Below are positions 14,494 through 22,356 of a stretch of 44,689 nucleotides of DNA, piece after piece (positions within the stretch are counted from its first letter, which is position 1; every line of letters starts with the position of its first letter). Source of the stretch: Solobacterium sp. (GTDB lineage Bacteria > Bacillota_I > Bacilli_A > Erysipelotrichales > Erysipelotrichaceae); the NCBI GenBank assembly GCA_017432325.1, contig JAFRJJ010000050.1, positions 1 to 44,689 of the forward strand. The letters run 5' to 3'. The notes beneath the pieces were generated by a model. It worked only from the letters and a program-made list of their open reading frames with translations. It was not told where the DNA came from and ran no database searches. The position numbers and the translations under genes were made by a program.

Positions 14494-16550
14494 TTGACCA
14501 GAACTGGAATGAAGAATTCAAAAAGCGTCTTACTGCAAACTATGATGAGATGAAGGATCTGTATCTGAGTCTTTATCATGATGAACATGCATTCGACTAT
14601 TTCTGCACAATGCTGTATGACTATTATTCACAGCGCTCCGCTCTTCTGAAAGAATGGGATGAAGCACGTGAAGACGTTCCGGACTGGTTCAAGGGAAATG
14701 ACATGCTCGGAATGCTGATGTATACGAACTGCTTTGCAGGAAACCTGAAGGGTGTTCTTTCACATATCGATTATCTGAAAGAAGTCGGGATCAACTATCT
14801 GCATCTGATGCCTCTGCTGGAAAGCCCTAAGGGAAGAAGTGACGGCGGATACGCAGTATCTGATTTCCGTAAAGTACAGCCTGAGCTCGGCACGATGGAA
14901 GAACTGGCTGAGCTGGCAGATACATGCCACCGCAAGGGCATGAGCCTGTGCCTTGACTTTGTCATGAATCACACCAGTGAAGATCATGAATGGGCAAAGC
15001 GTGCCAGAGCAGGTGAGAAGGAATACCAGGACCGTTATTTCTTCTATGATGACTGGACGATCCCGAATGAATATGAGAAGTCTGTTCCGCAGGTGTTCCC
15101 GACAACGGCTCCGGGCAACTTCACCTATAACGAAGACACAGGAAAGATCGTCATGACGATGTTCTATCCTTACCAGTGGGACCTCAACTACCGCAATCCT
15201 GTCGTCTTCAATGATATGACAGCCAACATGCTGTATCTGTGCAACCACGGTGTGGATATCATCCGTCTGGATGCTGTTCCGTATATCTGGAAAGAAGTCG
15301 GAACAACATGCAGAAACCTCCCGCAGGTCCATGTCCTGACACGTCTGATGCGTATGGCAACAGAAGTTGTATGTCCGGGAACATTGCTGCTGGGTGAGGT
15401 CGTCATGGAACCTTCCAAAGTCGTTCCTTATTTCGGAAGCCTGAAGACACCGGAATGCCATATGCTCTACAATGTAACAACAATGGCAAGTACATGGCAT
15501 ACAGTTGCGACAAGAGATGTCCGCCTGCTGAGACATCAGCTGGAGAGCGTGTTCGCACTGCCGAAACAGTATACATTCCTGAACTATCTGAGATGCCATG
15601 ATGATATCGGCTGGGGCCTGGATTATGACTATCTGAAGCAGTTCGGTATGGATGAAGTTCCTCACAAGAAGTACCTGAATGACTGCCTGACAGGCAAACT
15701 GGCCGGCAGTGAAGCAAGAGGTGAAACATACAACGATGATCCGCGTCTGGGTGATGCGAGACTCGTTGGTATGACAGCTTCCCTGACAGGTATGGAAGCT
15801 GCTGACTATGAACAGAATGAATGGAAACTGGCAAGGGCGATCGATTATGATGTCATGCTGCATGCATTCCTGTTCACACAGAGCGGCATCCCTGTCCTCT
15901 ACAGCGGTGATGAGATCGGCCAGCTGAATGACTATACATATCACAATGATCCGCTGAAAGCAGATGACAGCCGTTATCTCCACAGAGGAAACTTCAACTG
16001 GGAACACGCTGCAATGCGTTTCGATGAAAACACAAGACAGGGCAAGCTCTATAAGAGACTGCGCGAACTGATCAAGGCACGTTCTGAATTTGCAGTATTT
16101 GAATCCGATGCAGATACATGGGTCGTAGAAACATGGAATGACCGTGTACTTGGAATCGGCAGATATTATAACGGTGAGAAACTGATCGCACTGTTCAACT
16201 TCAGCGATAAAGAAGAAACAGCATGGATCCATGAAAAAGAGGACTATGTTGATCTACTGACGAAGGAGCCTGTAAACGCTGATGCTGTTACGCTCGCTCC
16301 GCAGAGCTTTGTCTGGATGTATCATTCCTATGAAGGAGACCGGACAAGAACAGCTGTTGCTCCTAAACTCGTTTATCCTGAGAAGAAGGCTCCGAAGCCT
16401 AAGAAGCAGAAGGAAGAGAAAAAAGCAGAAAAGAAGGCAGATGAAGAAGAACTGACAGCAGTATCAGTAATCGTCAGAAAGATGCCTTTGAAGGGTGCGC
16501 CTGCAAGACAGCTTACAAGAGCTATGAGACGCTGCAAGGGTAGATATTAA
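14490..16550 (+). CDS. Amylosucrase-family glycoside hydrolase (GH13_4-like)
   Basis: 686 residues. After a helical N-domain (1-95) comes a GH13 barrel with HLMPLLESPKGRSDGGYAV, DFVMNHTSEDHEWA, the nucleophile in IIRLDAVPYIWK (Asp261), the acid/base in LLGEVVMEP (Glu303) and RCHDDIGWG (His370-Asp371). The 42-residue spacing of Asp261 and Glu303 and the segment YPYQWDLNYRNPVVF match amylosucrase, which transfers glucose from sucrose to a glucan and frees fructose. Other GH13 sucrose enzymes (sucrose or sucrose-6-phosphate phosphorylase) are shorter and lack these blocks. A basic lysine-rich tail of about 60 residues (625-686) is unusual. It is coupled to both neighbours (ATGA at 14490; TAATG at 16548-16552). 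Confidence 0.82.
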   Translation: MIDQNWNEEFKKRLTANYDEMKDLYLSLYHDEHAFDYFCTMLYDYYSQRSALLKEWDEAREDVPDWFKGNDMLGMLMYTNCFAGNLKGVLSHIDYLKEVGINYLHLMPLLESPKGRSDGGYAVSDFRKVQPELGTMEELAELADTCHRKGMSLCLDFVMNHTSEDHEWAKRARAGEKEYQDRYFFYDDWTIPNEYEKSVPQVFPTTAPGNFTYNEDTGKIVMTMFYPYQWDLNYRNPVVFNDMTANMLYLCNHGVDIIRLDAVPYIWKEVGTTCRNLPQVHVLTRLMRMATEVVCPGTLLLGEVVMEPSKVVPYFGSLKTPECHMLYNVTTMASTWHTVATRDVRLLRHQLESVFALPKQYTFLNYLRCHDDIGWGLDYDYLKQFGMDEVPHKKYLNDCLTGKLAGSEARGETYNDDPRLGDARLVGMTASLTGMEAADYEQNEWKLARAIDYDVMLHAFLFTQSGIPVLYSGDEIGQLNDYTYHNDPLKADDSRYLHRGNFNWEHAAMRFDENTRQGKLYKRLRELIKARSEFAVFESDADTWVVETWNDRVLGIGRYYNGEKLIALFNFSDKEETAWIHEKEDYVDLLTKEPVNADAVTLAPQSFVWMYHSYEGDRTRTAVAPKLVYPEKKAPKPKKQKEEKKAEKKADEEELTAVSVIVRKMPLKGAPARQLTRAMRRCKGRY

Positions 16551-17371
16551 TGCCTAAACTGATTTTCCTCGACATCGACGGAACCCTGACAGAACCGGGT
16601 TCCAACAATCCGCCTGCAAGCGCACTGGAGGCGATCAGACGAAGCCGTCAAAAAGGAAATCTGGTCTATCTGTGCACCGGAAGGAACATGGGTATGCTGG
16701 CACCGGTCATGAAATTCGGCTTTGACGGAGCGGTAGCTCTGGGAGGAGGCTATATTCTCGCCGGGAACGAAGTGATCTATGATCATCCGATGACAAAAGA
16801 ACAGTTTGAAACGGCAATGGACGTTCTGAAACGTAATGAAGTATTCCGCACAATCGAAGCGAAAGATGTTACATACGGAGATGAAGACCTCGGTGATTTC
16901 CTGAAAGACTCCGAAGGGGGCAATTCAGAGATCGAAAGATGGAGAAAAGCCCTGTCACAGGATCTGGGGATCAGACCGATGGGTGAATATGACGGACGTG
17001 ACATTTATAAGATCGTAATCATGTGTACAGAAGCATCCCAGCTTGAAGAACCGAGACAGCTTCTGGAAAAAGACTTCCTGTTCTCAATACAGGATGTAGC
17101 TGCACACCACTGCCTGAACGGTGACCTGGTGAACAGGGCATTTGACAAAGGCCAGGCTATCCTGAGGGTATGCAGTCATCTCGGGATCCCGGTAGAAGAT
17201 ACTTATGGATTTGGAGATTCCATGAATGACCTGGAAATGATTGAAACGGTCGGAACCAGTGTATGCATGGAAAACGGATCGGTGAAACTGAAGGAGATCA
17301 GTGATGTGATCGCACCTTCGGTTACCGATGACGGTTTATTTAAGGCTTTTGAACAGCTTGGATTATTCTGA
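16550..17371 (+). CDS. HAD-superfamily (Cof-type) sugar phosphatase
   Basis: 273 residues. Motif I FLDIDGTLTEPG (Asp8, Asp10), motif II in LVYLCTGRN, a Lys in FDKGQAI and motif IV YGFGDSMNDLEM define a Cof/IIB HAD phosphatase. The type IIB cap lies at about 85-185. Such enzymes remove phosphate from sugar phosphates or related metabolites. It shares a base with the previous stop (TAATG), so it is made together with the amylosucrase. In this operon it could dephosphorylate the PTS product (sucrose-6-phosphate) or a glucose phosphate; this is inference. Confidence 0.85.
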   Translation: MPKLIFLDIDGTLTEPGSNNPPASALEAIRRSRQKGNLVYLCTGRNMGMLAPVMKFGFDGAVALGGGYILAGNEVIYDHPMTKEQFETAMDVLKRNEVFRTIEAKDVTYGDEDLGDFLKDSEGGNSEIERWRKALSQDLGIRPMGEYDGRDIYKIVIMCTEASQLEEPRQLLEKDFLFSIQDVAAHHCLNGDLVNRAFDKGQAILRVCSHLGIPVEDTYGFGDSMNDLEMIETVGTSVCMENGSVKLKEISDVIAPSVTDDGLFKAFEQLGLF

Positions 17372-17415
17372 GCTGATCAAAATACACTACAGGTTTAATT
17401 CGGAACTACAATGCT

Positions 17416-17435
17416 TACCCGTTGGGATGCGGGTA
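17416..17435 (+). repeat. Hairpin in the leader of the PTS gene
   Basis: TACCCG (17416-17421) pairs with CGGGTA (17430-17435) around TTGGGATG. No T-run follows and the SD AAAGGGG comes 3 nt later. It may stabilise or separate the downstream transcript, or tune translation. Confidence 0.4.
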
Positions 17436-17451
17436 GAAAGGGGATAATAAA

Positions 17452-19389
17452 ATGGCATTGGATTACAGAAAATGTGCTGAAGAGATTGCTGCCAATATTG
17501 GTGGTGGCGAGAACGTCGTCAGCGCAGCTCACTGTGCTACCAGACTGCGTCTTGTAATCGCAGATAATGGCAAAGTGAACAAAGATGCTCTGGATAACGT
17601 AGAAGGCGTCCAGGGTATGTTCGAATCAAACGGACAGCTTCAGCTCATTATCGGAACCGGAACAGTTAACAAGGTATTTGACGAATTTATCGCTGTTACA
17701 GGTGTTCAGGCAGGTACAAAAGATGATGTTAAGGCTGCTGCAGCTGCCAAACAGCCTCTCTGGAAGCAGATGCTGAAGACAGTCGGTGACGTATTCGTTC
17801 CGATTCTTCCGGCAATCGTTGCCTCAGGTCTTATGATGGGTCTCGTTGAGGCTCTGGCTAAGATTCCTGGACTCGGCTTCGGCGGATCTGACTGGTTCGC
17901 ATTCCTCGACACAGTTGCAAATACAGCGTTCGCTTATCTGCCTGTTATCGTTGCTGTTTCTGCAGCTAGAGTATTCGGCGGAAACATCTTCCTCGGTGCG
18001 GTTATCGGTCTGCTCATGATCCACTCCGCATTCCTGAACGGATGGAACGTTGCAAACACAGACGCAATCAATTCCTTCTTTGGAGTCACAGACGGTGTTA
18101 TCCCGAGATGGCACCTGCTGGGTAATATCATATCCATACAACGGTCAGGCTATCAGGGTCACGTTATTCCGGTCATCATTGCTGTATTCATCATGTGCAA
18201 AGTCGAAAAATGGCTGCACCAGCATGTACCGGAAATGATCGACCTGTTCGTTACACCGCTGACAACTGTATTCGTTACAGCTCTTGTCACACTGTGGATC
18301 GTTGGACCGATCTTCTCCACACTCGAAACTTGGGTTCTTGCAGGTGCAAAAGTCCTGGTACGCAATCCAATTGGCGCCGGTGCAATGGGTGCCCTGTATC
18401 CTGTTACTGTCGTCATGGGTCTCCATCATATGTACAACGTTATCGAAGCAGGTATGCTTGCTGAAAGCGGTCTGAACACATGGATGCCGATCGCTTCCGC
18501 TGCAAACTTCGCACAGTTCGGTGCCTGCCTTGCTGTAGGTCTCAAGGTTAAGAATGCAAAGACAAAGGCTGTTGCTATTCCTTCCTCACTGTCTGCAGCT
18601 CTCGGTATCACAGAACCCGCTATCTTCGGTGTCAACATGCGCTTCATGAAGCCGTTCGTTGCCGGTATGGTCGGCGGCGCAGTCGGTGCGCTCGTTGCTG
18701 CTCTGTTCGGATTCGGTGCTACAGCATATGGTGTTACAGGTATCCCTGGCTATCTTACAGTATCCAACCCGCTCCAGTACACGATCGTTCTGGCGATCGC
18801 AGGCGGTCTTGCATTTGCTCTGACAACAATGTTCTGGCATGAAGAAGTTCCGGAAGCTCCTGCAGCAGTTAAAGAAGCACCTGCAGCAGAACCTGCAGCT
18901 GCACCTGCACCTGCACCGGTCGTTGCTGAAGCAGATACAAATGTTCCGACTGAAGTAGCTCTGACAGCTTCCAAGACAGTTGAAAGCAAGGTACTCCAGC
19001 CTGTTGCAGGTAAGATGATCCCTGCATCCGAAATTCCTGATCCGGTATTTGCCGGTGAAGCAATGGGTCCGAGCATCGGTATCCAGCCTGAAGGTGAATT
19101 CGTATATGCACCGTTCGATGGCAAGGTTGCAATGCTGTTCCCGACAAAACATGCTGTTGGTCTGATGTCTGATACAGGCGTTGAGATCCTGATCCACGTT
19201 GGTGTTGATACTGTCAGTATGGACGGCGATGGCTTCGAAGCATTCGTTGAGCAGGATCAGGCAGTTAAAGCAGGCGATAAGCTGATCCACTTCGATCGTG
19301 CAAAGATCGCTGCTGCAAACCATCCTGATACTGTAATCGTAGTTGTTACAAACAGCTTCGATCTGACTGATGTCAAGAAAGCGGTTTAA
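17452..19389 (+). CDS. scrA: PTS sucrose-type EIIBCA transporter
   Basis: 645 residues in the order IIB-IIC-IIA. IIB has the phosphorylated Cys28 in AAHCATRLRLV; IIC (about 110-450) has the membrane helices and LHHMYNVIEAGMLAESG plus SLSAALGITEPAIFGV; a Pro/Ala/Glu linker (about 465-500) leads to IIA with His567 (KHAVGLMSD) and phosphorylated His582 (LIHVGVDTV). The fusion, TRLRLVIADNGKV and the short IIB start are typical of the sucrose/trehalose/beta-glucoside class, and the neighbours favour sucrose. It takes phosphate from HPr and delivers a sugar-6-phosphate. SD AAAGGGG lies before the ATG. HPr begins 3 nt after the stop. Confidence 0.88.
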   Translation: MALDYRKCAEEIAANIGGGENVVSAAHCATRLRLVIADNGKVNKDALDNVEGVQGMFESNGQLQLIIGTGTVNKVFDEFIAVTGVQAGTKDDVKAAAAAKQPLWKQMLKTVGDVFVPILPAIVASGLMMGLVEALAKIPGLGFGGSDWFAFLDTVANTAFAYLPVIVAVSAARVFGGNIFLGAVIGLLMIHSAFLNGWNVANTDAINSFFGVTDGVIPRWHLLGNIISIQRSGYQGHVIPVIIAVFIMCKVEKWLHQHVPEMIDLFVTPLTTVFVTALVTLWIVGPIFSTLETWVLAGAKVLVRNPIGAGAMGALYPVTVVMGLHHMYNVIEAGMLAESGLNTWMPIASAANFAQFGACLAVGLKVKNAKTKAVAIPSSLSAALGITEPAIFGVNMRFMKPFVAGMVGGAVGALVAALFGFGATAYGVTGIPGYLTVSNPLQYTIVLAIAGGLAFALTTMFWHEEVPEAPAAVKEAPAAEPAAAPAPAPVVAEADTNVPTEVALTASKTVESKVLQPVAGKMIPASEIPDPVFAGEAMGPSIGIQPEGEFVYAPFDGKVAMLFPTKHAVGLMSDTGVEILIHVGVDTVSMDGDGFEAFVEQDQAVKAGDKLIHFDRAKIAAANHPDTVIVVVTNSFDLTDVKKAV

Positions 19390-19392
19390 TCT

Positions 19393-19650
19393 ATGATCGA
19401 AGTTCAGCTTACTGTAAAAGATCCTAAAGGAATACATGCACGGCCTGCCGGAAAGATCGTTGCGGCTTTACAGGATTACGAAAGCTTTGTAACAGTCTGG
19501 AAAGGCGAGCAAAGCTATGATGTTAAAAAGCTCCTGAGCTTCATGGGTTCCGAACTGAAATTCGGTGATACGGTTGTCGTACGTGTTGAAGGCAAAGATG
19601 AAGCTGAATGTGCAGAAACCGTAAAAAAAGCGTTTGAAGAAAATCTCTGA
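19393..19650 (+). CDS. HPr-like phosphocarrier protein lacking Ser46
   Basis: 85 residues, normal HPr length. GIHARPAGKIV carries the phosphorylated His15 and Arg17. The region around residue 46 reads DVKKLLSFMGSELKFGD; aligned on the conserved GD, position 46 is Lys rather than Ser, so HPr kinase could not phosphorylate it. It therefore looks like a catalytically able phosphocarrier free from CcpA/HPrK control, dedicated to the adjacent EII. It starts 3 nt after the EII stop and is the last gene of the operon. The general ptsH-ptsI pair is not in the window. Confidence 0.88.
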   Translation: MIEVQLTVKDPKGIHARPAGKIVAALQDYESFVTVWKGEQSYDVKKLLSFMGSELKFGDTVVVRVEGKDEAECAETVKKAFEENL

Positions 19651-19656
19651 ATAACC

Positions 19657-19715
19657 AAAAAGGATGCAGCACCTGAGCAGTTCCAAAACTGCACGGAAGG
19701 AGTTGCATCCTTTTT
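19657..19715. terminator. Branched bidirectional terminator
   Basis: AAAAAGGATGCA (19657-19668) and TGCATCCTTTTT (19704-19715) form a perfect 12-bp outer stem with A/T tracts for both strands. Inside, GCAGTT/AACTGC (19677-19692) forms a second hairpin. It ends the sugar operon (plus) and the AraC gene (minus). Confidence 0.88.
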
Positions 19716-19731
19716 CTGTTTCATAAAACGG

Positions 19732-20652
19732 TCAAATGCTGATATAGCTTTGCAGCGGAACCGATACTTCCGGCGTGTCGAACGGCAGATACGGTGTATG
19801 ACAAGTGGTGATATCGTACTGCTTAAGGATGTTCCGGTATTCAGCCGGCATCATGCCGAAGTTTTCCCGGAAGATGCGGTTGAAGGTTTTCGGTTCCGGG
19901 AAGCCGCAGTCATATGCGATCGCGGTAAGTGTCTTGTCTGTTTCGGTAAGTTCCCTGACAGCTTGACGGAAGCGGATCATGGTCAGATATTCATACAGGT
20001 TGACACCGATCACTTTTTTAAATGCGCCGGACAGATATGTTCTGTTATATCCGAATTTGAGGGCGACTTCTTCCAGAGTGATCTTTTCATTGTACCGTCT
20101 GGTCAGTTCGCTGATGATCTTTTTCTGTGTGGTCGCATCGATATCCACGCTTGTTCTGCGACGTGAAATATCGGGGTAAAACTTTGTCAGCAGCAGTGCT
20201 TTCAGGAGATCAAATGCACCTCTTGCGGTCATGTCAGACATCGGGGAAGGGGAAGCAGCCGCATCAGCCATCTGTGCGCACAGGTATCGGAGCTGTCTGC
20301 ATACAGTATCATTTTTTGTGGATCCGTCAGAGATAAAATTGAAATGACATTTCATGCCCTGGGGAAGGATCTCCCTGAATGCCTGCCTTGCGAAAGAAAG
20401 ACAGAACAGCACAGCATCCGGATCCGTGCTGAAAGCAGCGTGTGTTTCACAGGGATTTGCGATGACGATGTCATCTTTTTCCAGGTGATATACATTTCTG
20501 CGAAAACTGAGATCGATATTGCCGTTCAGCACGATCATGATCCTGAAACGGCCTTCGTCCCATGAATAATCATATCCGCTGATCTTCAGCGCACAGCATC
20601 GGAATCCATCCGGTGATGCCGGTCTGAATGTATAAGCTTTCGACGTATCCAT
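19732..20652 (-). CDS. AraC-family transcriptional regulator
   Basis: 306 residues. The N-terminal half looks like a cupin sensor (RIMIVLNGNIDLSFRRNVYHL, DDIVIANPCETHAA). The C-terminal ~100 residues hold two HTHs: ITLEEVALKFGYNRTYLSGAFKK and LTAIAYDCGFPEPKTFNRIF, followed by FRENFGMMPAEYR, the AraC signature. It is divergent from the MFS gene and convergent with the sugar operon. The nearest inverted repeats lie in its own upstream region (20712-20747), so the MFS gene is the likely target; control of the sugar operon is possible but not shown. GAGGAAAAG precedes the ATG. Confidence 0.9.
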   Translation of the reverse strand: MDTSKAYTFRPASPDGFRCCALKISGYDYSWDEGRFRIMIVLNGNIDLSFRRNVYHLEKDDIVIANPCETHAAFSTDPDAVLFCLSFARQAFREILPQGMKCHFNFISDGSTKNDTVCRQLRYLCAQMADAAASPSPMSDMTARGAFDLLKALLLTKFYPDISRRRTSVDIDATTQKKIISELTRRYNEKITLEEVALKFGYNRTYLSGAFKKVIGVNLYEYLTMIRFRQAVRELTETDKTLTAIAYDCGFPEPKTFNRIFRENFGMMPAEYRNILKQYDITTCHTPYLPFDTPEVSVPLQSYISI

Positions 20653-20711
20653 ATCTTTTCCTCTGCACTTATTTTATAAAAAACAGCGTTGAAAAGCATC
20701 ACACAGATACG

Positions 20712-20747
20712 GGTAATGTGAATAATTACCACATGGAGATTATTCAC
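20712..20747. promoter_or_regulatory. Overlapping inverted repeats between araC-type and MFS genes (operator candidate)
   Basis: GTGAATAAT (20718-20726) and ATTATTCAC (20739-20747) are a perfect 9-bp inverted repeat with a 12-nt spacer. GGTAAT (20712-20717) and ATTACC (20725-20730) form a second repeat sharing the middle arm. It is placed about 65 bp upstream of the regulator start. Confidence 0.5.
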
Positions 20748-20822
20748 ATATGCTGAACATTCCGCATTATGAAATTTAACTGTAAACAAGAAAATTCATG
20801 TATTTCAGCAGGGTAAATATTC

Positions 20823-20924
20823 ATGTCTGTACACACTTCCGTATTTATGAAAGGAGAAGCGGATCATCCGACCGATCAGATCGTGACACAGGAATTTCTG
20901 AATAAAAGCAAAGCAGAAAAATGA
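20823..20924 (+). CDS. Possible 33-residue small ORF upstream of the MFS gene
   Basis: ATG to TGA encodes 33 residues beginning MSVHTSVFMKGE and ending KSKAEK. There is only a weak GGGT-type SD and no recognisable homology. It could be a leader peptide, a gene remnant, or chance. It sits alone in the 309-nt gap between the divergent genes. Confidence 0.2.
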   Translation: MSVHTSVFMKGEADHPTDQIVTQEFLNKSKAEK

Positions 20925-20961
20925 TCTGAGCAGTACATTCAGGACAGGAGTGATATTGACT

Positions 20962-22191
20962 ATGAATGAGAAATATAAAGGATCCGCCTGGAAGATCATG
21001 ATCGGCATGATGTGCATACAGGCGGGAACACTCGGTATTCTGATGAACTGCAATGGAATTCTGTTTTCTGCTGTAATCAAAGACCTCGGATTCCGGGCAG
21101 GCGACCTGTCTCTGTTTTATACGATCCGGTCACTGGTTACAGCATTCTGTGTAACAACGACAACAAAACTTGTGTTTAAAAATAAAGCAAATATGGTGAT
21201 GTCAGTGCTGTCATTGTTCCTGGTGCTGTCATACGCGGCAATGTTCTTCTATAACAGTCTGTGGCAGTTCTACATTTCAGGCTTCTTTGCAGGACTGGGT
21301 ATGAGCTGCACAATGACTGTCATCCCGACTGTACTGAATAACTGGTTCAAGAAGAGAAACGGTTTTGTGATCGGTCTGACAATGTCTGCCTCGGGTATTG
21401 CCGGAGCTTTGTTCAGCCCGGTCTGCTCAAAGATCATCGTTGCATTAGGCTGGCGTATGACTGCTCTGATCATGGCTTTGATCGGCTTCGTCCTGATCGT
21501 CCTGCCTTGCTGGTTCATCCTGGTAACAAATCCTGAGCAGGTCGGCGAGAAGCCTTACGGGATCGATGAGATGAATAGTGAAGTAAAGGCTGAAACTGCA
21601 GCAGAACAGCCGTCTGTCAATCGGACCCTGCCGTTATACATATTCATTCTGACGCTTGTTGTTGTGATCGGCCCCGGATCGATGATCCAGTTCAACCAGC
21701 AGCTTCCTACTTTTGCCCAGACAGTGGGCTATACGATCGAGACAGGCGCATTGCTGACGAGTCTTTCAATGATCGGAAACCTGAGCGGAAAGCTCCTGCT
21801 CGGGACACTTGCGGACAAATTCGGTGTGTACAAGGCAGTACTTGTATTCCTGGTTTTTACTTCATTGTCCATGGCAGGATTCTTCGCTTTCAGTTCTATC
21901 AGGGCGGTGCTGATGGCCTCAGCACTGCTGTTCGGGACAACATATGCGATCGGAATGACTGTTCCATCACTGATGTATCTGGACCTGTACGGGAAAGAAG
22001 AATACCGTCAGAAACTTGCCAGCATGCAGGCAGCGAACGGGTTCATCGGCGCGTTCTCAAGCTCCCTGATCCCTTATATTTATGACTTTACCGGAAGCTT
22101 CCGCCCGGTATTTGTCCTTGGAGTATTCCTCTGCATATGTGCTGCATTCTCAGTTACATATCTGAGGAGATATTCCCTTTCCGGAAAATAG
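20962..22191 (+). CDS. Major facilitator superfamily transporter (OFA-like)
   Basis: 409 residues with twelve predicted membrane helices and a cytoplasmic loop at about 200-225. The segment FFAGLGMSCTMTVIPTVLNNWF followed by KKRNGFVIGLTMSASGIAGA matches the oxalate/formate antiporter-like and monocarboxylate-type MFS branch (motif NWF-kkRG-a-G). The ATG at 20962 is assigned; the SD AGGAG at 20946-20950 is 11 nt away, and an in-frame TTG at 20956 has better spacing. It is divergent from the AraC regulator, which probably controls it. Substrate unknown, likely an organic acid. Confidence 0.82.
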   Translation: MNEKYKGSAWKIMIGMMCIQAGTLGILMNCNGILFSAVIKDLGFRAGDLSLFYTIRSLVTAFCVTTTTKLVFKNKANMVMSVLSLFLVLSYAAMFFYNSLWQFYISGFFAGLGMSCTMTVIPTVLNNWFKKRNGFVIGLTMSASGIAGALFSPVCSKIIVALGWRMTALIMALIGFVLIVLPCWFILVTNPEQVGEKPYGIDEMNSEVKAETAAEQPSVNRTLPLYIFILTLVVVIGPGSMIQFNQQLPTFAQTVGYTIETGALLTSLSMIGNLSGKLLLGTLADKFGVYKAVLVFLVFTSLSMAGFFAFSSIRAVLMASALLFGTTYAIGMTVPSLMYLDLYGKEEYRQKLASMQAANGFIGAFSSSLIPYIYDFTGSFRPVFVLGVFLCICAAFSVTYLRRYSLSGK

Positions 22192-22235
22192 TCCTCAGGC
22201 GAGATATGTTTCACCTGATATGCAGCTCTCCTTTT

Positions 22236-22260
22236 GCACAGCCGAAATGGCTGTGCTTTT
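22236..22260 (+). terminator. Intrinsic terminator of the MFS gene
   Basis: GCACAGCC (22236-22243) pairs with GGCTGTGC (22249-22256) around GAAAT, followed by TTTTA. Confidence 0.85.
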
Positions 22261-22290
22261 ATCATCCGTTGGTTTCTGTGTGAAGTGAGA

Positions 22291-22299
22291 TGATATGAT
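22291..22299 (+). promoter_or_regulatory. Extended -10 promoter of the CCG-domain gene
   Basis: TGATATGAT fits TGnTATnAT. Predicted start is about 22306, leaving a 50-nt AT-rich leader before the ATG at 22357 with SD AAGGAGAGG. Confidence 0.4.
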
Positions 22300-22356
22300 T
22301 ATATTGTTGATAATAAACAAATTCTTAAACTGAATAATATAACTAAGGAGAGGCAT

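Noticed and set aside
14760..16232. 490-residue open frame on the minus strand inside the amylosucrase gene
   Set aside because: No recognisable motif, Cys/His-rich composition, and fully antisense to a well-supported GH13 gene.
17416..17435. Terminator before the PTS gene
   Set aside because: Stem lacks a T-run and is followed at once by the SD.
18586..19437. 283-residue minus-strand frame inside the PTS gene
   Set aside because: Antisense shadow, extreme Cys/Arg content, no homology pattern.
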